A DNA stretch of 64,000 nucleotides from Agrobacterium larrymoorei (GCF_005145045.1 NZ_CP039691.1:2430001-2494000); one strand, 5' to 3'. Shown: positions 9,679 through 19,832, numbered from the stretch's first letter. Translations and numbers: made by a program. The notes: generated by a model not told the origin, from the letters alone.

Positions 9679-10497
9679 ATGGCTCAGACATCCGGCCTCA
9701 TGGCTGGCAAGCGTGGCCTCATCATGGGCGTCGCAAACAACCGTTCCATCGCCTGGGGCATTGCCAAGGCATGCGCCGATGCAGGTGCCGAACTGGCGTT
9801 CACCTGGCAGGGCGATGCGCTGAAGAAGCGCGTGGAACCCCTTGCCCAGGAACTTGGCGCCTTCATGGCAGGCCATTGCGATGTGACCGATCTGGAAACC
9901 ATCGATGCGGTGTTCTCCAATCTCGAAGCGCATTGGGGCAAGATCGACTTCGTCGTTCACGCCATTGCGTTTTCGGACAAGGACGAGCTGACGGGCCGTT
10001 ACCTCGACACCAGCCGCGACAACTTCAACCGCACTATGGACATCTCCGTCTATTCGCTGGCAGCCGTTGCAAAGCGTGCGGACCCCATCATGAACGATGG
10101 CGGCTCCATTCTGACGCTGACCTATTACGGCGCGGAAAAGGTCATGCCGAATTACAACGTCATGGGCGTTGCCAAGGCTGCTCTCGAAGCAAGCGTGCGC
10201 TATCTGGCGGTAGATCTCGGCAATCGCGGCATCCGCGTCAACGCCGTTTCCGCCGGTCCGATAAAGACGCTGGCGGCCTCCGGCATTGGCGATTTCCGCT
10301 ATATTCTCAAGTGGAACGAGTACAATGCGCCGCTGAAGCGCACGGTTTCCATCGAAGAAGTCGGCAAGTCTGCGCTCTACCTGCTGTCCGATCTTTCGAC
10401 CGGCGTTACCGGTGAAGTTCACCATGTGGATTCCGGTTACCACACGATCGGCATGAAAGCGGTGGACGCACCCGACATCTCTGTCGTAAAGGATTAA
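9679..10497 (+). CDS. fabI: Enoyl-[acyl-carrier-protein] reductase (NADH)
   Basis: FabI reduces trans-2-enoyl-ACP in the last step of each fatty acid elongation round and is the target of triclosan-class inhibitors. The 272-residue short-chain dehydrogenase-like protein has the FabI-specific cofactor loop GVANNRSIAWGIAKAC, the catalytic Y-x6-K in YNVMGVAKAAL, and the substrate-loop segment SAGPIKTLAASGIGDF. The start at 9679 has an AGGGAG ribosome binding site. An in-frame upstream start at 9619 would add residues unlike the family and would cover the palindrome at 9632-9650. Confidence 0.96.
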   Translation: MAQTSGLMAGKRGLIMGVANNRSIAWGIAKACADAGAELAFTWQGDALKKRVEPLAQELGAFMAGHCDVTDLETIDAVFSNLEAHWGKIDFVVHAIAFSDKDELTGRYLDTSRDNFNRTMDISVYSLAAVAKRADPIMNDGGSILTLTYYGAEKVMPNYNVMGVAKAALEASVRYLAVDLGNRGIRVNAVSAGPIKTLAASGIGDFRYILKWNEYNAPLKRTVSIEEVGKSALYLLSDLSTGVTGEVHHVDSGYHTIGMKAVDAPDISVVKD

Positions 10498-10569
10498 GGC
10501 ATAAGCGTCTGTTTTCGATTCTGTTGAACACGGAATTGCAAGGCGAGGCGCGATAAGCTTTTAGTGATG

Positions 10570-10599
10570 TGCGCCGCCACATTTTTGACGTGCGGCGCA
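10570..10599 (+). terminator. Hairpin between fabI and the phosphatase gene
   Basis: TGCGCCGC...GCGGCGCA forms a GC-rich stem of about 10 bp (10570-10580 with 10590-10599, one bulge) around a T-rich loop. It may terminate fabI transcription. No long T-run follows the stem. Confidence 0.4.
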
Positions 10600-10641
10600 A
10601 TCAATCCTTTTGAACGAAAGAGTTTGAACAGGGGTTTTGCT

Positions 10642-11250
10642 TTGCTGGTCTATGTTATCCGCCACGGACAGACGGACTGGAACGCGATAAGAAGGCTGCA
10701 AGGCCAAAAGGATATTCCCCTCAATGACTTCGGTCGTTCCCAGGCAGTTGGGAACGGCAAGACCCTCTCCCATATCCTTGGCCCTGCTGCGACGGAGTTC
10801 GACTATGTCGCAAGCCCGCTAGGCCGCACGCGCGAGACGATGGAGCTCATGCGCGGCGCAATGGGTCTCGATCCCACCGCCTACCGTACGGACGCGCGCC
10901 TTGTCGAAGTTTCCTTCGGCGATTGGGAAGGCTACACCATTCCCGAGCTCAAGCTTGCATTCCCGGACAGGGTAAAGGCGCGCAAGGCCGCGAAGTGGGA
11001 TTTCATTCCACCGGGGGAAGACGCCGAAAGCTACGAAATCCTCTCCTGGCGTATCGGCGCGTGGCTATCGTCGGTCGAGCGAAAGACCGTCTGTGTCTGC
11101 CATGGCGGGGTCATCCGCTCCATCTTCCGGCTTGTCTCCAGCATGGACAAGGATGAGGCGTCGGATATTCCAATTCCGCAGGATCGCATTCTGCGGGTGG
11201 AGACGGACAGGAATATTGCTGAATGGGTGTCGGTAAGCGAAACCGTGTGA
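10642..11250 (+). CDS. Histidine phosphatase family protein (phosphoglycerate-mutase-like)
   Basis: This roughly 202-residue acid-phosphatase/mutase-fold protein has the catalytic RHG motif right at its N-terminus (VYVIRHGQTDWNA), the second-half arginine SPLGRTRETMELM, the Glu-bearing EVSFGDWEGYTI, and the second catalytic His in CVCHGGVIRSIFR. It is most like GpmB/CobC-type phosphatases; the substrate is unknown. The preferred start is TTG at 10642, because an AGGGG sits 7-8 bases upstream and the RHG motif must be near the N-terminus; the only ATGs lie well upstream, across the hairpin at 10570-10599. Confidence 0.82.
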   Translation: MLVYVIRHGQTDWNAIRRLQGQKDIPLNDFGRSQAVGNGKTLSHILGPAATEFDYVASPLGRTRETMELMRGAMGLDPTAYRTDARLVEVSFGDWEGYTIPELKLAFPDRVKARKAAKWDFIPPGEDAESYEILSWRIGAWLSSVERKTVCVCHGGVIRSIFRLVSSMDKDEASDIPIPQDRILRVETDRNIAEWVSVSETV

Positions 11251-11257
11251 GCGGTGC

Positions 11258-11518
11258 TTACTGAACGACTTCCAGATCGTCCACGACGCGTTTGCCATCG
11301 ACTTCGGTGTAGAAGACCAGAACCTTCACGCCCGGTTGAAGTCCTTCGAAGTTGAACTCCTCAGGCACCTTGTAGTTTTTGCCATCGGCCAGCGTAATGC
11401 TGAGGCCCTTCACATCGACCTTGCTGATGGTGGATTCGACATCGACGCTCTGCGCGAAACCGTTCAACGGTGCGAACAGACTTGCAGTGGCCAAAAGTGC
11501 GGCAATCATCAAGCGCAT
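11258..11518 (-). CDS. DUF1344-type small secreted protein
   Basis: This 86-residue protein has a clear signal peptide (MRLMIAALLATASLFAPLNGFAQ). The short mature domain has the pattern VESTISKVDVKGLSITLADGKNYKVPEEFNFEGLQPGVKVLVFY, as in DUF1344 proteins of rhizobia and Brucella. That domain looks like a small beta barrel; its role is unknown. The start at 11518 is chosen because it opens the signal peptide. It is convergent with the phosphatase gene, 7 bp apart. Confidence 0.75.
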   Translation of the reverse strand: MRLMIAALLATASLFAPLNGFAQSVDVESTISKVDVKGLSITLADGKNYKVPEEFNFEGLQPGVKVLVFYTEVDGKRVVDDLEVVQ

Positions 11519-11806
11519 GGATTTAGCTTCCTTCAGGCTGCGTATCAGTTTTCCATGCAACAAGATTTGTCTCCCGAATGTGGCGGAATTTGCCCGCAAC
11601 CATGTCTTTTTCGGTATAATTGATGAATGGATTTTAACCAATAATCAAGCCTTTAGACAGTTTTTCCTCGTGAACGGTCAAATGAACCAATAATTCGCCC
11701 AGACAGCGTTTCTCTATACTGCTTGATTCAGAATATATTTTAGTTTCGCCTCCATAAGAGACTGAATGCTGCTCAGTTTTAGGATAATCTTTGTAGGATC
11801 ACATTT

Positions 11807-14212
11807 ATGGCTTCTCGAATTTTAAGAGGCACAAGCAAGACTTTTACGTTTCTACTCATTGCGGTGACAGCAGCCGTCTTCATTTCCATTCACATATTCG
11901 ATCCAGACTCCTTCTGGATCACCCTGCCCTTTCTTCTGACCCTTATTCTGGTGGCCGAGCGCAACCGCAATCTGACGGACCTGCGTGCGCGCGAAGACAA
12001 GCTTCTTCAGCTTTCGCAACGCTTCAAGCTGGCGATGGATTCGTCCAATATCGGGCTTTGGGAAATCAACGGTCGGTCATCCTGCTATCTCGATGAAAGA
12101 GCGGCAGCGCTTCACGGCTTTCTTGCGACTGAAAAGAAAATTCCACTGGCAGATTGGCTTGCCGCCATGATTGCGGAGGATCGGGAGAAGGTTTCCCAGT
12201 TTCTGCATCAATGCGAGAGCGACCATGAAACCCTTTCCGAGGTCTATCGCATACCCGCAGCCGATGGCTCGGTGCGCTATCTGCGTTCAGCCGGATCGAA
12301 CTATGTGACGCCGGATGGCGCGCGCCGCATCACCGGCATCATCTGGGACGTGACATCCGATATGCAGATGGCGCAGACGTTGCAGGATTCCAAATATAGC
12401 AGCGACGTTAAAAACGCAGAGCTGGAACTTGCGCTTCAGGAACTGTCTTCGCGCGAGCATGACCTGATGGAACTGTCGCGGCGGCTCGATCTGGCCCTGC
12501 AGTCTTATAATTGCGGCATATGGGAAGCGGATCTTACCAACAACCGGACCTATTGGGACCGGCGGATGCATCAGCTCTATGGGCTGGCCTTCACCACAGG
12601 TATTGTTTCGCATGAAAAGTGGTTAGCCTGCCTCCACCCGGATGATCGCGACTATGTCGAGGAGATCGCTGCAGAAGCGATTGCCAACAATCGAAACCTT
12701 TCCAGCGTCCAGCGCGTCGTGCTGCCGAACGGGGAACTTCGTTACGTTCGCTCTGTCGGGCAGATCCATCAGCGTTCCAATGGAAATCGAAAGATCGTCG
12801 GCATTTCCTTCGATGTTACAGCCGACAGGCAGATCGCGGATGAGCTGAAATCCGCGAAGGAGGAAGCGGAAGCACGCAATGCCGAGCTTATCGAAGCGAA
12901 ATCGCGGATCGAGCACAATGCATTGCATGATCCGCTGACAGGGCTTGCCAACCGGCGCTGTCTTGACCTCGAACTGGACAGAGTGGCGACGCTGGGCGAA
13001 GAGGCAGGCCGGAAGCGCTTTGCCATTCTCCACCTCGATCTTGACCGTTTCAAGCAGATCAACGACACGCTGGGCCACGCGGCGGGCGATGCCATGCTGG
13101 TGCACACCGCCGAAATTCTGAACCGCAATGTGCGGGACGGCGATATCGTCGCACGCATCGGCGGTGATGAATTCGTCATCCTGATTACGGAAGTGGGCGA
13201 CAAGGATCACGTCAAATCGGTGGCCACGCATATCATTGCCGCTTTCAAGCATCCCTTCGATTTTCAGGGTTTCACCTGCCGCTGCGGCGTTTCCATCGGC
13301 ATTGCCTTTGGAGAAAGCAACACCCATGACGCGCGCAAGACGCTGATCAATGCCGACCTTGCCCTTTACCGCGCCAAAGCGACGGGGCGAAACCGCTACG
13401 AATTCTTCACGCAAAATCTTCAGGCGGAACTCGTCAACCACAAGCGAATGGCCGATGAGATTCTTTCCGGCTTGGAAAATGGGGAATTCGAGACCTGGTA
13501 CCAGCCGCAATTCTGTGTCCAGACGGGCGATATTGCCGGCATCGAAGCACTGGTGCGCTGGCGGCATCCGACGCGCGGCCTGCTGACGCCGGACAAGTTT
13601 CTCAAAATCGCCGAGGAACTCAATGTCGTTCAGGTGCTGGACCGGATCGTTCTGCAAACGGCGCTTCAGGATCGGCGTATCTGGACCCTCAAGGGGCTCG
13701 ACGTGCCGCGCGTTTCCGTCAACGTCTCCCTTCGCCGCCTGCATGACGAGCATCTGGCGGAAAGCCTGAAGGAACTTGCGATCCTGCCGGGCGAAGTGAC
13801 GTTCGAACTGGTTGAATCGATCTTCCTCGACGAGAGCGAGGAAAAGGTCGTTCGCAATATCGAGAAGATCAAGGCGCTCGGCATCGATATCGAGATCGAT
13901 GATTTCGGCACGGGCCACACATCGCTCATCAGCCTGCTGCGCATCAAGCCGAAGCGGCTGAAGATCGACCGGCAGCTGGTCATGCCCATTCTCGCCTCGC
14001 CGCAGGAGCGTTCGCTGGTGCGCTCCATCATCGACATCGCCCGCTCGCTTGGCGTGGAAACGGTGGCCGAGGGCGTGGAAAGCCATGCCCACGCCGCCAT
14101 GCTGAAGGATATGGGCTGCGATCTGTTGCAGGGATATGCTTTCGCAAAGCCGCTGTCGCCGGAGGATTTCTCCAACTTTGCCACGGCGCAACTCTGGCGT
14201 CAGGTCTCGTAA
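11807..14212 (+). CDS. Membrane PAS-GGDEF-EAL cyclic-di-GMP signalling protein
   Basis: This 801-residue protein could make and/or degrade the second messenger c-di-GMP. Two N-terminal hydrophobic helices (about 10-50) anchor it. Two PAS_3-like sensor domains follow (the second around [21 protein letters not shown]). The GGDEF domain carries an intact active site (about residues 452-456) and an RDGD inhibitory I-site five residues before it. The EAL domain has EALVRWRHP (about 580), the Asn motif VSVNVS, FELVES, DDFGTGH (about 697), LKIDRQLV and AEGVES. All metal ligands appear present, so both activities are possible. It stands alone; nothing here names its input signal. Confidence 0.93.
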   Translation: MASRILRGTSKTFTFLLIAVTAAVFISIHIFDPDSFWITLPFLLTLILVAERNRNLTDLRAREDKLLQLSQRFKLAMDSSNIGLWEINGRSSCYLDERAAALHGFLATEKKIPLADWLAAMIAEDREKVSQFLHQCESDHETLSEVYRIPAADGSVRYLRSAGSNYVTPDGARRITGIIWDVTSDMQMAQTLQDSKYSSDVKNAELELALQELSSREHDLMELSRRLDLALQSYNCGIWEADLTNNRTYWDRRMHQLYGLAFTTGIVSHEKWLACLHPDDRDYVEEIAAEAIANNRNLSSVQRVVLPNGELRYVRSVGQIHQRSNGNRKIVGISFDVTADRQIADELKSAKEEAEARNAELIEAKSRIEHNALHDPLTGLANRRCLDLELDRVATLGEEAGRKRFAILHLDLDRFKQINDTLGHAAGDAMLVHTAEILNRNVRDGDIVARIGGDEFVILITEVGDKDHVKSVATHIIAAFKHPFDFQGFTCRCGVSIGIAFGESNTHDARKTLINADLALYRAKATGRNRYEFFTQNLQAELVNHKRMADEILSGLENGEFETWYQPQFCVQTGDIAGIEALVRWRHPTRGLLTPDKFLKIAEELNVVQVLDRIVLQTALQDRRIWTLKGLDVPRVSVNVSLRRLHDEHLAESLKELAILPGEVTFELVESIFLDESEEKVVRNIEKIKALGIDIEIDDFGTGHTSLISLLRIKPKRLKIDRQLVMPILASPQERSLVRSIIDIARSLGVETVAEGVESHAHAAMLKDMGCDLLQGYAFAKPLSPEDFSNFATAQLWRQVS

Positions 14213-14213
14213 T

Positions 14214-14268
14214 CCGGCAGAAAGATGCCGGGCGCAGCGCTTCCATTCAATACGGAAACGCTCTAAGA
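14214..14268. repeat. Short hairpin region before aroC
   Basis: CCGGCA-GAAAGA-TGCCGG (14214-14231 region) and AGCG.TTCC...GGAA.CGCT form two adjacent stems. The ACGGAAAC..TCTAAGAG tail recurs at about 41870-41887 before the Sua5 gene, suggesting a short dispersed repeat. Confidence 0.3.
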
Positions 14269-14337
14269 GATGACCCCGCGTATTTTTCGAAATGGCGTGC
14301 CTTTCAAAGGCGCGCATCCCGGTCTGGTCTGTACATC

Positions 14338-15435
14338 ATGTCGCATAATACCTTCGGTCATCTCTTCCGCGTTTCCACATGGGGCGAAAGCCATGGTCCG
14401 GCGCTGGGCTGCGTGGTGGATGGCTGCCCGCCCGGTATTCGCTTTACGCTTGCCGAAGTGCAGGCCTGGATGGACAAGCGCAAGCCCGGCCAGAGCCGCT
14501 TCGTAACGCAGCGACGCGAAGACGATATCGTGAAAGTTCTTTCCGGCGTGATGCTGGATGAGGACGGCGAGACGATGATCACCACCGGCACGCCGATTTC
14601 CATGCTGATCGAAAACACCGACCAGCGCTCCAAGGACTACGGCGAAATCGCCCGCCGCTATCGCCCCGGCCATGCGGATTTTACCTATGATCTGAAATAC
14701 GGCATTCGCGATTATCGCGGTGGTGGACGCTCATCGGCGCGCGAAACCGCGGCGCGTGTGGCCGCAGGCGCTCTGGCCCGCAAAGTCGTGCCCAGCATGA
14801 CCGTTCGCGGTGCGCTGGTGCAGATCGGCAAGCACAAGATCAACCGCGCCAACTGGGATTGGGCGCAGGTCAACGAAAATCCCTTCTTCTGCCCGGATGC
14901 CAATATGGTGCCGGTTTGGGAGGAATATCTGGATGGCATTCGCAAGGCTGGCTCCTCCATCGGCGCCGTTGTCGAAGTCATCGCGGAGGGCGTTCCTGCT
15001 GGCCTTGGCGCTCCGCTTTATGCCAAGCTCGATCAGGATATCGCCTCCAATCTCATGTCGATCAACGCCGTGAAGGGCGTGGAAATCGGCGAAGGTTTTG
15101 CCTCTGCCGAACTGACCGGCGAGGAAAACGCCGATGAGATGCGCATGGGCAATGACGGCAACCCGATCTTCCTGTCCAACCACGCGGGCGGCATTCTAGG
15201 CGGCATCGCCACCGGCCAGCCGATCGTTGCGCGCTTCGCCATCAAGCCCACCTCCTCGATCCTGACGGAGCGTCAGTCTATCGATGCTGACGGCAACAAT
15301 GTCGAGGTGCGCACCAAGGGCCGCCACGATCCATGCGTCGGCATTCGCGCCGTGCCCATCGGCGAAGCCATGGTGGCCTGCACGGTTGCCGACCATTATC
15401 TGCGAGATCGCGGCCAGACCGGTCGCCTGAAATAA
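14338..15435 (+). CDS. aroC: Chorismate synthase
   Basis: AroC converts EPSP to chorismate with reduced FMN, the seventh shikimate step. The 365-residue protein begins [33 protein letters not shown], the classic family start. It also has [19 protein letters not shown] (here [15 protein letters not shown]), [20 protein letters not shown], and the C-terminal [28 protein letters not shown]. ribB follows after 14 bp with its own ribosome binding site, so the two are likely cotranscribed. An E. coli-type aroA copy lies far away at 59.9 kb. Confidence 0.98.
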   Translation: MSHNTFGHLFRVSTWGESHGPALGCVVDGCPPGIRFTLAEVQAWMDKRKPGQSRFVTQRREDDIVKVLSGVMLDEDGETMITTGTPISMLIENTDQRSKDYGEIARRYRPGHADFTYDLKYGIRDYRGGGRSSARETAARVAAGALARKVVPSMTVRGALVQIGKHKINRANWDWAQVNENPFFCPDANMVPVWEEYLDGIRKAGSSIGAVVEVIAEGVPAGLGAPLYAKLDQDIASNLMSINAVKGVEIGEGFASAELTGEENADEMRMGNDGNPIFLSNHAGGILGGIATGQPIVARFAIKPTSSILTERQSIDADGNNVEVRTKGRHDPCVGIRAVPIGEAMVACTVADHYLRDRGQTGRLK

Positions 15436-15449
15436 CCGAGGAGTTTCCC

Positions 15450-16550
15450 ATGGCCTACGATCAGAAACGCGTCGTTGAAGCTATCCGCGCATTCGAGGCG
15501 GGCGAGATCGTGGTGGTCATGGATGATGACGACCGGGAGAATGAAGGCGATCTAATTGTTTCTGCCGTGCATTGCACGCCGGAAAAAATGGCCTTCATCG
15601 TGCGCCACACTTCCGGCATCGTCTGCGCGCCCATGCCGCGCGAGGAAGCCAAGCGGCTGAACCTCAATGCCATGGTGGCGGAAAATGACAGTGCCCATAC
15701 CACGGCCTTCACGGTTTCGGTGGATTTCAAGCACGGAACGACGACCGGCATTTCCGCCGATGACCGGACGCTGACGGTGCGCAATCTGGCCAACCCGAAT
15801 GTGGGTGCCGCCGACTTTACCCGCCCCGGCCATATCTTCCCCCTCATCTCCCGCGAGGGCGGCGTGTTGATGCGCTCCGGCCATACGGAAGCGGCGGTCG
15901 ATCTCTGCAAGCTGGCAGGGCTGCCGTTGATCGGCGTGATCAGCGAACTGGTGAATGACGACGGCACCGTGATGCGCGGCCCGCAGGTCTCCTCCTTTGC
16001 CGAAACCCATGGTTTGAGGCAGGTATCGGTTGCAGACCTCATTGCCTATCGCCAGCGCAAGGAAACGCTGGTCGAGATGGAAAGCGCATTTACCATCGAC
16101 ACGCCTTTCGGCCCGGCCAAGGCACAGACCTACTCCCTGCCCTGGGACCCGATGCAGCACATGGCCGTGATCTTCGGCGATATTCGCGATGGCGTCGACA
16201 TTCCGGTGCGCCTGCATCCTGAAAACGTCGCAGACGATGTGTTCGGCAAGAAGCAGCCGGTGCAGCATTACATGCAGAAGATTGCCGAAGAAGGCCGCGG
16301 CGTCATCGTCTATCTGCGCGAAGGCTCCGTTGGTGTCGGCCAGGTTTCGGGCCGCCGCAAGGCACGCGACCCGGACGAGGCTCATGCCGAAGCCCGCACG
16401 CGCGAAGAAGAATGGCTGGAAATCGGCCTCGGCGCGCAAATCCTCAAAGACCTCGGCATCAGCTCCATCAAGCTTCTCAGCACCCGCGAGCGCCATTATG
16501 TCGGGCTCGAGGGCTTCGGCATTCAGATCAGCTCGACGGATATTGGTTGA
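15450..16550 (+). CDS. ribB: 3,4-dihydroxy-2-butanone-4-phosphate synthase with degenerate GTP-cyclohydrolase-II-like C-terminus
   Basis: RibB makes the four-carbon riboflavin precursor from ribulose 5-phosphate. In the 366-residue protein, residues 1-200 are a complete DHBP synthase domain: VVVMDDDDRENEGDL, the GIVCAPM region, DRTLTVRNLANP and RPGHIFPLISREGGVLMRSGHTEA. The C-terminal part resembles GTP cyclohydrolase II (VRLHPENVADDVFG...VIVYLREGSVGVG...LGAQILKDLGISSIKLLS), but the three zinc cysteines are absent: the segment after DDVFG has no Cys. RibA activity is therefore unlikely, as in other proteobacterial RibB-with-RibA-like fusions. A GAGGAG ribosome binding site sets the start. Confidence 0.93.
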   Translation: MAYDQKRVVEAIRAFEAGEIVVVMDDDDRENEGDLIVSAVHCTPEKMAFIVRHTSGIVCAPMPREEAKRLNLNAMVAENDSAHTTAFTVSVDFKHGTTTGISADDRTLTVRNLANPNVGAADFTRPGHIFPLISREGGVLMRSGHTEAAVDLCKLAGLPLIGVISELVNDDGTVMRGPQVSSFAETHGLRQVSVADLIAYRQRKETLVEMESAFTIDTPFGPAKAQTYSLPWDPMQHMAVIFGDIRDGVDIPVRLHPENVADDVFGKKQPVQHYMQKIAEEGRGVIVYLREGSVGVGQVSGRRKARDPDEAHAEARTREEEWLEIGLGAQILKDLGISSIKLLSTRERHYVGLEGFGIQISSTDIG

Positions 16551-16625
16551 AGCAGGGCAAGCCGCATTTAATTGTGCTCAATTATACGCCATATCCTTTA
16601 GCCGCGCTAACGCGATTGGGTAAAG

Positions 16626-17822
16626 CTATCCTAGCCAGCCATCGAGATATCGGACGCTCTCTACCCCGGTAAATTTTGCAAGGCGATTGAGCTCCGCATC
16701 GAGCTTTCCCAGTCGGCCCGCAGAGGGCCTGACACCCTTTTCCAGCCAGAGGCGTTTCACATCGAGCGAACCGTTCCTGCGCTCCGCCTTCATGTCGATA
16801 CGTCCGATCAGGCGGTCTCCCTCCAAAAGCGGGAAGACGTAATAGCCATATTGGCGCTTCGGCTCCGGCACGAAGACTTCGATGCGGTAGAAGAAGCCGA
16901 ACAGGCGTTCGGTGCGGGCGCGGTTGCGCAGGAGAGGATCGAACGGGCTCAAGACCCGGATACGCTGCGGCGGCTGGATGGAGGCCTCCGCCTCCAGATC
17001 ACCGGAAAAGCCCGCGAAAGCGAATGACGCTCTCTCTTTCTCACCATTGGCGGAAACGAGCGACACCTCCGTCAACTCGTCACGATGGGCCGTCACCCAA
17101 TGCTTCGCCTCGTGCGGCGTTATCAGATCGAAGAAAGCCGAAATCTCCCCCGATGTCGCAAAACCAAGCCGCGACAGTGCCTCCCGGCAGGCCCAGTCGA
17201 TGAATTCATCATGGCTGACTTCCAGCCCATGGTGATGCTCAGGAATGACGCGTTCGGAGAGATCGTAGACCTTCTGGAAATTGACGCGGCCCGATATTGC
17301 CAGCTTTCCCGTATGCCACAGATATTCCAGCGCGGTCTTGGAGGGATGCCAGTTCCACCAGCCGCCGGATTGGTGATCCTCCGCCTTCATGTCGCGGGAC
17401 ATGACAGCGCCGTTTTGCGATATGCGTTGGAAAGTTTCCTCAAAGGCTGCGTCGAAGCCCTCCCCCTGCCATTTTCGCCACCGTTCAAGCATGATTGGTT
17501 CACGGCGGCGGAAGCGGTGTTTCCAATAGGGATAGAAGGCGGATGGCAGGATGGAAGCATCATGCGTCCAGTGCTCAAAAAGCGCCCGATCCTTTTCCAG
17601 CAGAGCCGTCAGATGCTCACGTCTGTAAGTCTGGTTTCTGGAGAAGATGATCTGGTGATGAGCCCGCTCCACCGTCGCGATACTATCCACCTGCACGAAG
17701 CCGAGCTCGGTGATGAGTTGCAGCAAACCGTCCTTCGACAACGCCTTGTTGGGCGCTGCAGACAGACCCTGCCGCGCCAGAAAGATACGTCGTGCTGCTT
17801 CGTTCGAAACCAGAATCGCCAT
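16626..17822 (-). CDS. Winged-helix YcaQ/AlkX-type DNA glycosylase
   Basis: This 398-residue HTH_42-superfamily protein belongs with E. coli YcaQ (AlkX), which opens DNA interstrand crosslinks by base excision. The N-terminal segment LGFVQVDSI holds a Q-V-D motif (residues 44-46), matching the QxD catalytic motif of the YcaQ branch rather than the QxQ of Streptomyces AlkZ. Further family features are FEHWTHDASILP, GRVNFQKVYDLSERVIP, RIRVLSPFDPLLRNRARTERLFGFFYRIEVFVPEPKRQYGYYVFPLLEGDRLIGRIDMKAER and a C-terminal winged-helix part. It diverges from bioM. Whether it acts on crosslinks in this organism is inference. Confidence 0.83.
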   Translation of the reverse strand: MAILVSNEAARRIFLARQGLSAAPNKALSKDGLLQLITELGFVQVDSIATVERAHHQIIFSRNQTYRREHLTALLEKDRALFEHWTHDASILPSAFYPYWKHRFRRREPIMLERWRKWQGEGFDAAFEETFQRISQNGAVMSRDMKAEDHQSGGWWNWHPSKTALEYLWHTGKLAISGRVNFQKVYDLSERVIPEHHHGLEVSHDEFIDWACREALSRLGFATSGEISAFFDLITPHEAKHWVTAHRDELTEVSLVSANGEKERASFAFAGFSGDLEAEASIQPPQRIRVLSPFDPLLRNRARTERLFGFFYRIEVFVPEPKRQYGYYVFPLLEGDRLIGRIDMKAERRNGSLDVKRLWLEKGVRPSAGRLGKLDAELNRLAKFTGVESVRYLDGWLG

Positions 17823-17932
17823 GTGAAAAGCCTATGGCCCTGTGGATGAAAATGCAATGTTCTTTTTTTGTTCTTGATTTTTCTGACCGTCATTGTGTTT
17901 ATAGAGGCGCGAAGGATGGCAAAGGATAAGGC

Positions 17933-18613
17933 GTGGACATTCAATTCCAGAATGCGGGGGTGAGTTTCGAGGGGCGAACGGCGCTTGCGCCGCTGAACCT
18001 GTCTTTGAACCAACACCGCATCGGCATTATTGGCCTCAACGGTTCGGGAAAAACCACTTTCGCGCGGATGATCAACGGCCTGACCAAGCCCAGCAGCGGG
18101 CAGGTTATCGTCAACGGGCTCGATACGGTGAAGGACGCAGACGCGGTTCTGAAAGAGGTCGGCTTCGTTTTCCAGAACCCGCAAAACCAGATCATCCTGC
18201 CGATCATCCGCGACGACATCGCGTTTGGCTTGAAGAATCGCGAGTTGAGCAAGAGCGCCGTGGAGGCTGCGGTAGACACCATCCTCCGGCGTTTCGGTAT
18301 CGAGCATCTCGCTGACCGCCGTGCGCATGAGCTTTCCGGTGGAGAGCTGCAACTATCGGCACTTGCGGCGCTGACCATTACCGGCCCGAAAATCCTGATC
18401 ATGGACGAGCCCACGAACCAGCTGGACCTGAAGAACCGTGCGCTTGTGGAAAAGACGATGAACGGGCTGGAGCAGCATCTGGTCGTGATCACCCATGATC
18501 TGCCGCTGCTGGAAAGCTTCGACCGCGTGTTGCTGTTCAATCAAGGTGAATTAGTTGCCGATGGCACGCCCTTAGATGTGATTGCCCGATACCGGGAGAT
18601 TGCGCTGCAATGA
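17933..18613 (+). CDS. bioM: Biotin ECF transporter ATPase BioM
   Basis: This is the cytoplasmic ATPase that powers biotin uptake. The 226-residue ABC protein has the Walker A motif GLNGSGKTT (residues 34-42), the Q-loop region VFQNPQNQIILP, the signature LSGGELQLSALAAL, Walker B ILIMDEPTNQLD and the switch His in VVITHDLP. The start codon is GTG at 17933 after an AAGGA ribosome binding site. It overlaps bioN by 4 bp (ATGA), and bioN overlaps bioY the same way, so this is one bioMNY operon. Confidence 0.95.
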   Translation: MDIQFQNAGVSFEGRTALAPLNLSLNQHRIGIIGLNGSGKTTFARMINGLTKPSSGQVIVNGLDTVKDADAVLKEVGFVFQNPQNQIILPIIRDDIAFGLKNRELSKSAVEAAVDTILRRFGIEHLADRRAHELSGGELQLSALAALTITGPKILIMDEPTNQLDLKNRALVEKTMNGLEQHLVVITHDLPLLESFDRVLLFNQGELVADGTPLDVIARYREIALQ

Positions 18614-19242
18614 AAAGCCTTTACGCGGAAGGAACTGGCTGGCTTTATCGCCTCTCACCGCGTGTGAAACTGATCGCGCTCGCGGCCTTCAGTATCGCCC
18701 TGTTTCTGACGCGTGATCCGCTTTTGCTCACATTGGCTGTCGGTCTCGCGGCGCTGCTCTTGTGGCAGGCACGCCTTGGATTGCAGGAAACCTTCATCAG
18801 GCTGCGTCCGATCTTCCTGACAATCGCCGTCATAGCCGCCATCAGCTTCCTGCTCATCCCTCCGCTGGATGCGACCATTGCGCTTTTGAGATTGAGCGCA
18901 CTTACACTTCTCGCCACCGCGATTACCGCAAGCGTCAGCATTTCGCAGTTCATGGATGAAATCACGGCAGCGCTTTACCCTCTGGAAAAACTGGGGCTGG
19001 CGCGGGCGGCGGATATCGGCCTTGCGGTCGGTCTCGTGGTTCGGTTCGTGCCAGAGGTCATCAACCGCTACAACACGCTGAAGGATGCGCATCGCGCGCG
19101 CGGACACCGTGTAAAGCTGCATGGCGTTCTCGTGCCGCTCATTATTATGACGTTGAAGGATGCCGACGCGATAGCGGACGCCATTGACGCGCGCGGTTTC
19201 AGAGGTCAAACCTCCAAGGACGTAAAAGGGAGAGCCCCATGA
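18610..19242 (+). CDS. bioN: Biotin ECF transporter T-component BioN
   Basis: BioN is the membrane coupling protein that links the BioM ATPase to the BioY substrate component. The 210-residue protein has several hydrophobic helices in its first two thirds. The CbiQ-family coupling region AADIGLAVGLVVRFVPEVINRYNTLKDAHRARGHR contains the RARG-type motif that contacts the ATPase, and a second such element (IDARGFRG) lies near the C-terminus. It overlaps both neighbours by 4 bp. Confidence 0.94.
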   Translation: MKSLYAEGTGWLYRLSPRVKLIALAAFSIALFLTRDPLLLTLAVGLAALLLWQARLGLQETFIRLRPIFLTIAVIAAISFLLIPPLDATIALLRLSALTLLATAITASVSISQFMDEITAALYPLEKLGLARAADIGLAVGLVVRFVPEVINRYNTLKDAHRARGHRVKLHGVLVPLIIMTLKDADAIADAIDARGFRGQTSKDVKGRAP

Positions 19243-19802
19243 AGACCCGTGACCTTGTTCTGATCTCACTGTTTTCAGCCATCATCATCGCGCTTGGCCT
19301 GCTGCCGCCGATCCCGATTGGCTTCATTCCGGTTCCGATCACGGCGCAATCGCTCGGCGTCATGCTGGCGGGTGTGGTTCTGGGCGCAAAGCGCGGAACA
19401 CTCGCAGTCCTGCTAACGATCCTGATCGCGGCAATCGGCCTGCCCGTTCTCTCGGGCGGTCGTGGTGGTCTTTCCATCTTCACGACGCCGACGACCGGCT
19501 TCCTCATCGGCTGGATCGCTGCCGCGTTCGTCACGGGCTATCTGTCCGAGCGTCTGGTCAAGGCGAGCCAACCGGCGCTCACGCAGGGGCTCGGCTTCTT
19601 CCTGGCAAGCGTCGCGGGTGGCGTCATCGTTCTTTACGCTTTTGGCATTACCTATCTCGCCATCGCAACTGGCATCGGCTTCACCAAGGCGTTCCTTGGC
19701 TCCATGGCGTTCATTCCGGGCGATGTCATCAAAGCGGTGCTGGCCGCTCTTGCCGGGCGTGCCGTGATGGCCGGTTATCCGCTGCTGCCGCAACGCGCCT
19801 GA
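19239..19802 (+). CDS. bioY: Biotin-binding S-component BioY
   Basis: BioY is the substrate-binding integral membrane protein that captures biotin. The 187-residue, six-helix protein has the family's opening PPIPIGFIPVPITAQSLGVMLAG, the GGRGGLSIFTTPTTGFLIGW loop, and the C-terminal FTKAFLGSMAFIPGDVIKAVLAALAGRAV. Together with bioM and bioN it makes a complete dedicated biotin ECF transporter. No biotin synthesis genes are in the window. Confidence 0.96.
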   Translation: MKTRDLVLISLFSAIIIALGLLPPIPIGFIPVPITAQSLGVMLAGVVLGAKRGTLAVLLTILIAAIGLPVLSGGRGGLSIFTTPTTGFLIGWIAAAFVTGYLSERLVKASQPALTQGLGFFLASVAGGVIVLYAFGITYLAIATGIGFTKAFLGSMAFIPGDVIKAVLAALAGRAVMAGYPLLPQRA

Positions 19803-19832
19803 GTTTGGCTGGAACTTTCGGGAGTTAGCATC

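Noticed and set aside
12623..14317. 564-codon minus-strand open frame over the GGDEF-EAL gene
   Set aside because: Antisense to intact GGDEF and EAL motifs; no recognisable domain.
17890..17925. Possible BioR half-site (TTTATAGAGG) upstream of bioM
   Set aside because: Only half of the expected TTAT..ATAA palindrome is present, so I do not call an operator.
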